From the NCBI GenBank assembly GCA_021793635.1, contig JAJYSI010000125.1, forward strand, positions 1 through 8,289: 8,289 nucleotides of DNA, written 5' to 3'. Of the stretch, positions 5,101 through 8,289 are shown in pieces. The DNA comes from Bacteroidota bacterium. Its GTDB lineage: Bacteria > Bacteroidota > Ignavibacteria > Ignavibacteriales > Ignavibacteriaceae. Numbering within the stretch: position 1 is the stretch's first letter; each line of letters opens with the position of its first letter. The translations under genes and the position numbers were made by a program. The notes beneath the pieces were generated by a model that was not told the origin of the DNA, did no database searches, and worked only from the letters and a program-made list of their open reading frames with translations.

Positions 5101-7584
5101 AAATTATTCTTCTGCCAGCTCGAGGCAATTGAAACCCTAATATGGCTAACCGAAGCTCCGGAATCAGAAAAAGTTGGTATTGATATCCCTTCAGACGGTG
5201 GTGAGTTTTTACGCCTATGCTCTAAAATGGCAACCGGTTCCGGAAAAACAATTGTTATGGCAATGGTTATCTCTTGGCACATTCTTAACAAAGTAACTTA
5301 CCCGCTAGACCAGCGTTTCTCTAAAAACATTTTTATCGTTGCGCCGGGTCTCACTGTAAAATCTCGTCTTGAAGTTCTTATTCCTTCAGAGCCTAAAAAC
5401 TATTATGATGAATTCAATATTATTCCTGCAGGTCTAACAGAAAAACTTCGTCAAGGCAAAATAATAATTAAAAATTGGCATAAGCTTAATTGGGAAGATG
5501 AAACAAGAATCTTGAAAAAGAAATCCGTTGATAAGCGAGGCGCTAAAAGCGATGAAGCTTACACACGCGAAGTTCTCGAAGAAATGTCCGGCTCAAAAAA
5601 TATCGTCCTTATAAATGATGAAGCCCACCATGCCTGGCGATTTGCCGCGGAGTCCAAAACAAAAGGTGTTGCTAAAGAAGAAATTGAAGAAGCAACCAAA
5701 TGGATCGGCGGATTGGATAGAATAAATCGTACAAGAAATATTTTATGCTGTTACGATTTCTCAGCAACCCCTTTTGCACCTACTGGGAAGAAGACAACCG
5801 AAGAAGCATTGTTCGGCTGGATAGTAAGTGACTTTGGTTTAAATGACGCAATCGAATCCGGTCTTGTTAAAACTCCGCGTGTTGTCGTTCGTGATGATTC
5901 CGTTCCAAATGCTTCGGATTATAAATCCAAACTCTATCATATTTACGAATATGTTAAAGATGATATTACAAGAAAAGCTCAAGAGTTCGAAGTACTTCCT
6001 TCTTTAATTACGCAAGCATATTATCTCCTTGGTAAGGATTGGCTTACAACTTATGAAAGTTGGCAAAAGTCTGGTCACCCCGTTCCGCCTGTAATGATAA
6101 CGGTTGCTAACACAACTTACACAGCTGCTAGATTAAAATTTACCTTCGACCACAAAAAAATAATGATAGATGAGCTTTGCGAACCCGAAAAGATTCTACA
6201 TATTGATTCAAAAGTTCTTGGTATGGCAGAGGCAATGGATGAAGATGAAGACTTGGAAACTATAGCTGTTGAAGAAGATTATGAGGAAGAAACGCCTGTA
6301 AAAAAATTAACTAAGGATCAGCAGGCAAAACTACTAAGATTAACTGTCGATACTGTCGGTCAAATTGGCAGACCAGGTGAACAGATAAGAAATGTAATAA
6401 GTGTCGGTATGTTGTCTGAAGGATGGGATGCAAAGACAGTAACACATATAATGGGTCTGCGCGCTTTTAGTAGCCAACTTCTTTGCGAACAAGTTGTAGG
6501 TCGTGGTCTAAGAAGAACCTCTTATGAAGTAAATAAGGACACCGGATTTTTTGATGCTGAATATGTTAATATATTTGGTGTGCCTTTTACGTTTCTTCCC
6601 CATGAAGAACAGGATGGTCCTCCGCCTCCATCGGTTAAAGCAAAAACACTAATTGAACCGGCAAAAGAAAATGAGAAATATGAAATTCAATGGCCTAATG
6701 TAATTCGTATAGATCATGTTTACACACCCGAATTGAAGATTGATTTTTCCAAAGTAAAGACTTTGGAAATTAATGCATATAATACACCTACACTTGCAGA
6801 GATAGCCCCAATTATTGATGGCAAGCCGGATGTAACAAAAATTGCTGAAATTAAGATTGAAGAACTTGGCGAGAGATACCGGTACCAAAAAATAATATTT
6901 GAGACTGCTCGTGATTTATTCGATCAAATGCAGCATGAATGGAAAGGTGACAAATCATATTTAATATCTCAACTTGTCAGAATAACAGAGAAATTTATTA
7001 ACTCAGATATTATAAAAATCAATCCGCCACTCTTCTTTCAAGAAGGACTAAAGCGCAGAGTATTGCTTGCAATGAACATGACTTCTATAGTCAATCACAT
7101 TCAACATCAAATCAGATATGAGAACACACAATCATTAACACCGGTCTTTGACCCCGACAAACCAATTCGTTCAACATCGGATATGCGCCAATGGTACACA
7201 AGCAAGCCATGCGAAAGAACAAATAAATCTCACATAAACTTTTGCGTTTACGATAGCACATGGGAAGCTTCAGAAGCATTTCAACTAGACCACAATCCAA
7301 ACGTAGCAGCCTGGGTAAAGAACGACCACATAGGATTTGAAATTCCATACATGTATCAAGGCATAATTCACAAATATCGTCCTGATTTCATAGTAAAACT
7401 TATTGACGGCACATATTTAATAATTGAAGTAAAAGGCCAAGACACCGAACAAGACAAAGTAAAAAGAGACTTCCTAAATGAATGGATCCAAGCAATAAAC
7501 GATTTCAGCAGCTTCGGTAAATGGTTTTGGGATGTAGTAACGGAACCCGGCGAAATTACTCAAAAAATAAATATTAAAAAATGA
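4801..7584 (+). CDS. SF2 helicase with C-terminal PD-(D/E)XK nuclease (type III Res-like, BPTD_3080-type)
   Basis: A 927-residue protein, probably a DNA translocase-nuclease of the BPTD_3080-like restriction endonuclease family. An N-terminal domain of about 100 residues is followed by a QLEAIETLIWL region (106-116), Walker A MATGSGKT (143-150), DEAH (273-276), motif III SATPF (321-325), motif V SEGWDAKTVTHI (539-550) and motif VI EQVVGRGLRR (563-572). An acidic linker (479-498) separates parts of the second RecA lobe. The C-terminal nuclease has PDF...EVKG (P861, D862, E876, K878), a complete PD-(D/E)XK signature. The start is TTG, overlapping the PIN stop as TTGA; it is chosen because it aligns exactly with the ATG of the truncated copy and no in-frame ATG exists nearby. 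The 3' end overlaps the TIR gene as ATGA. No methyltransferase is visible beside it, which is unusual for a modification-dependent restriction pair. Confidence 0.9.
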   Translation: MNKISQLIINSPYSEPTHYWSYNREYRTFEKKEGRRSAGYIIASESSHSFDDPGIFVEIPLVNLIRPRIKKWRENKYPGVSGITKRLLDHWNDKELRPDKKLFFCQLEAIETLIWLTEAPESEKVGIDIPSDGGEFLRLCSKMATGSGKTIVMAMVISWHILNKVTYPLDQRFSKNIFIVAPGLTVKSRLEVLIPSEPKNYYDEFNIIPAGLTEKLRQGKIIIKNWHKLNWEDETRILKKKSVDKRGAKSDEAYTREVLEEMSGSKNIVLINDEAHHAWRFAAESKTKGVAKEEIEEATKWIGGLDRINRTRNILCCYDFSATPFAPTGKKTTEEALFGWIVSDFGLNDAIESGLVKTPRVVVRDDSVPNASDYKSKLYHIYEYVKDDITRKAQEFEVLPSLITQAYYLLGKDWLTTYESWQKSGHPVPPVMITVANTTYTAARLKFTFDHKKIMIDELCEPEKILHIDSKVLGMAEAMDEDEDLETIAVEEDYEEETPVKKLTKDQQAKLLRLTVDTVGQIGRPGEQIRNVISVGMLSEGWDAKTVTHIMGLRAFSSQLLCEQVVGRGLRRTSYEVNKDTGFFDAEYVNIFGVPFTFLPHEEQDGPPPPSVKAKTLIEPAKENEKYEIQWPNVIRIDHVYTPELKIDFSKVKTLEINAYNTPTLAEIAPIIDGKPDVTKIAEIKIEELGERYRYQKIIFETARDLFDQMQHEWKGDKSYLISQLVRITEKFINSDIIKINPPLFFQEGLKRRVLLAMNMTSIVNHIQHQIRYENTQSLTPVFDPDKPIRSTSDMRQWYTSKPCERTNKSHINFCVYDSTWEASEAFQLDHNPNVAAWVKNDHIGFEIPYMYQGIIHKYRPDFIVKLIDGTYLIIEVKGQDTEQDKVKRDFLNEWIQAINDFSSFGKWFWDVVTEPGEITQKINIKK

Positions 7585-8289
7585 ACACTAAGTATAAATA
7601 CGAGATCACCCTATCTTTTGCTGGCGAAGATAGAAACTATGTTGAAGAAGTTGCAAAATGTCTTAAGACTAATGGGGTGGAAGTATTCTACGATAAGTTT
7701 GAAGAAGAAGTCTTATGGGGTAAAGATTTATATGTCTATCTTGATGAAATTTACCGAAAGGGATCAAGATTTTGCATAATGTTCTTATCTCTGCATTATG
7801 CTAAAAAATTATGGACGAATCATGAAAGAGAAAGTGCTCAAGCAAGAGCCTTTCAGCAACATGAAGAATATATCTTACCCGTCAAATTAGATGATACGGA
7901 AATTCCTGGAATTCGTCCAACAATCGGTTATCTTGACGGCAAAAAATTAAGTCCTGATAAGATTTGTTCTGCAATTCTTAAAAAACTCTATAAGCCATCC
8001 CCGCCTGAAAGTACTTTAGAAGACAAAGTTCCAGATGACATACTTTTACCGAAAATCAAAAGAACTATAACAGACCTTGAAAAAAAACAATTCCTAAAAA
8101 CTTCTTTTTCTGAAATAATGAATTATTTTGATAAGGGATTGATAAAATTAAAAGCTGCAAACACCCATATTGAAACCGACCTTGATAAGAAATCAGAATC
8201 TAAATTTGTTGCTTCAATTTATGTTGAAGGTAACCTTAAATCTCAATGTAAAATTTGGATAGATGGCTCCATCTATGGTAGTAGTTATA
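7581..8289 (+). CDS. TIR-domain protein, N-terminal 236 residues (3' end outside window)
   Basis: The frame is open from ATG 7581 to the window edge. It starts inside the helicase stop codon (ATGA overlap), so it belongs to the same operon. Residues about 6-135 form a TIR domain: ITLSFAGEDRNYVEEVAKCL (9-28), VEVFYDKFEEEVLWGKDL (33-50), SRFCIMFLSLHYAKKLWTNH (62-81), ERESAQARAF (82-91) and YILPVKLDDTEIPGI (97-111). The W78-x3-E82 arrangement matches the catalytic Glu of NAD-consuming TIRs, with E84 as an alternative. Bacterial TIR proteins of defence systems cleave NAD+ either to starve the cell or to make a signal. After residue 140 comes a linker, a helical stretch (about 155-195) and the beginning of a beta-rich domain (KFVASIYVEGNLKSQCKIWI) that I do not recognise; it may be the sensing or binding domain. 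There is no signal peptide, so it acts in the cytosol. Confidence 0.85.
   Translation, partial: MNTKYKYEITLSFAGEDRNYVEEVAKCLKTNGVEVFYDKFEEEVLWGKDLYVYLDEIYRKGSRFCIMFLSLHYAKKLWTNHERESAQARAFQQHEEYILPVKLDDTEIPGIRPTIGYLDGKKLSPDKICSAILKKLYKPSPPESTLEDKVPDDILLPKIKRTITDLEKKQFLKTSFSEIMNYFDKGLIKLKAANTHIETDLDKKSESKFVASIYVEGNLKSQCKIWIDGSIYGSSY

Noticed and set aside
4618..7348. Several 74-79-codon minus-strand frames opposite the PIN and helicase genes
   Set aside because: All lie inside genes with clear motifs, have no convincing start sites, and have compositions expected of antisense shadows.
7060..7584. Apparent shift to more A-ending codons in the 3' part of the helicase gene
   Set aside because: Only an impression from reading; no calculation was possible and all motifs remain continuous, so a fusion or transfer boundary cannot be claimed.

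Overview
The window is about 8.3 kb of AT-rich DNA (roughly one third G+C) and looks like part of a bacterial defence island. Several features fit a member of the Bacteroidota/Ignavibacteriota side of the FCB group, but this is only an inference: A-rich upstream regions with few Shine-Dalgarno sites, a TAnnTTTG-type promoter element before the first intact gene, and the gene families present. All genes lie on the + strand. I saw no rRNA, tRNA or CRISPR array.

Region 1 (1-773) is wreckage. It begins with the last 56 codons of an IS200/IS605-family TnpA transposase, followed by the GC-rich hairpin of that element's right end. The element abuts a 121-codon headless reading frame (232-597) that looks like the C-terminal part of a PD-(D/E)XK-type nuclease gene, so the IS probably split that gene. 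Next comes a 33-codon remnant of a DUF3800 (RNase H-like) gene that keeps its start and its first catalytic-type Asp, then loses all homology.

Region 2 (845-2599) is an intact two-gene cassette: an OLD/RecF-like ABC-type ATPase followed, with zero bases between stop and start, by a DUF4276 TOPRIM-like protein. Seventeen bases later the 5' end of a large helicase gene begins, but it stops after 100 codons (2617-2919).

Region 3 (3004-8289) is a tightly packed operon: a STAS + GHKL-ATPase fusion protein, a small STAS-like (DUF4325) protein, a PIN-domain nuclease, a complete 927-residue SF2 helicase with a C-terminal PD-(D/E)XK nuclease (type III Res-like, resembling the BPTD_3080 restriction endonuclease family), and a TIR-domain protein cut by the window edge. 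Successive genes are 9 bp apart or overlap by 17, 4 and 4 bp.

The most striking observation is that the first 300 bp of the helicase gene occur twice (2617-2916 and 4801-5100, about 89% identical by hand count). Each copy sits directly behind a different accessory module: ATPase/DUF4276 in front of the truncated copy, and STAS-GHKL/STAS/PIN in front of the intact one. The differences are mostly synonymous and concentrated in the first half. I infer that two related but distinct helicase alleles recombined and that the upstream accessory module of this helicase-nuclease is exchangeable. The five-gene Region 3 operon is a candidate composite anti-phage system. It would combine DNA sensing or cleavage (helicase-nuclease), an RNase effector under a phospho-switch-like control pair (STAS/GHKL + PIN), and a TIR NADase-type effector. 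No methyltransferase is visible.
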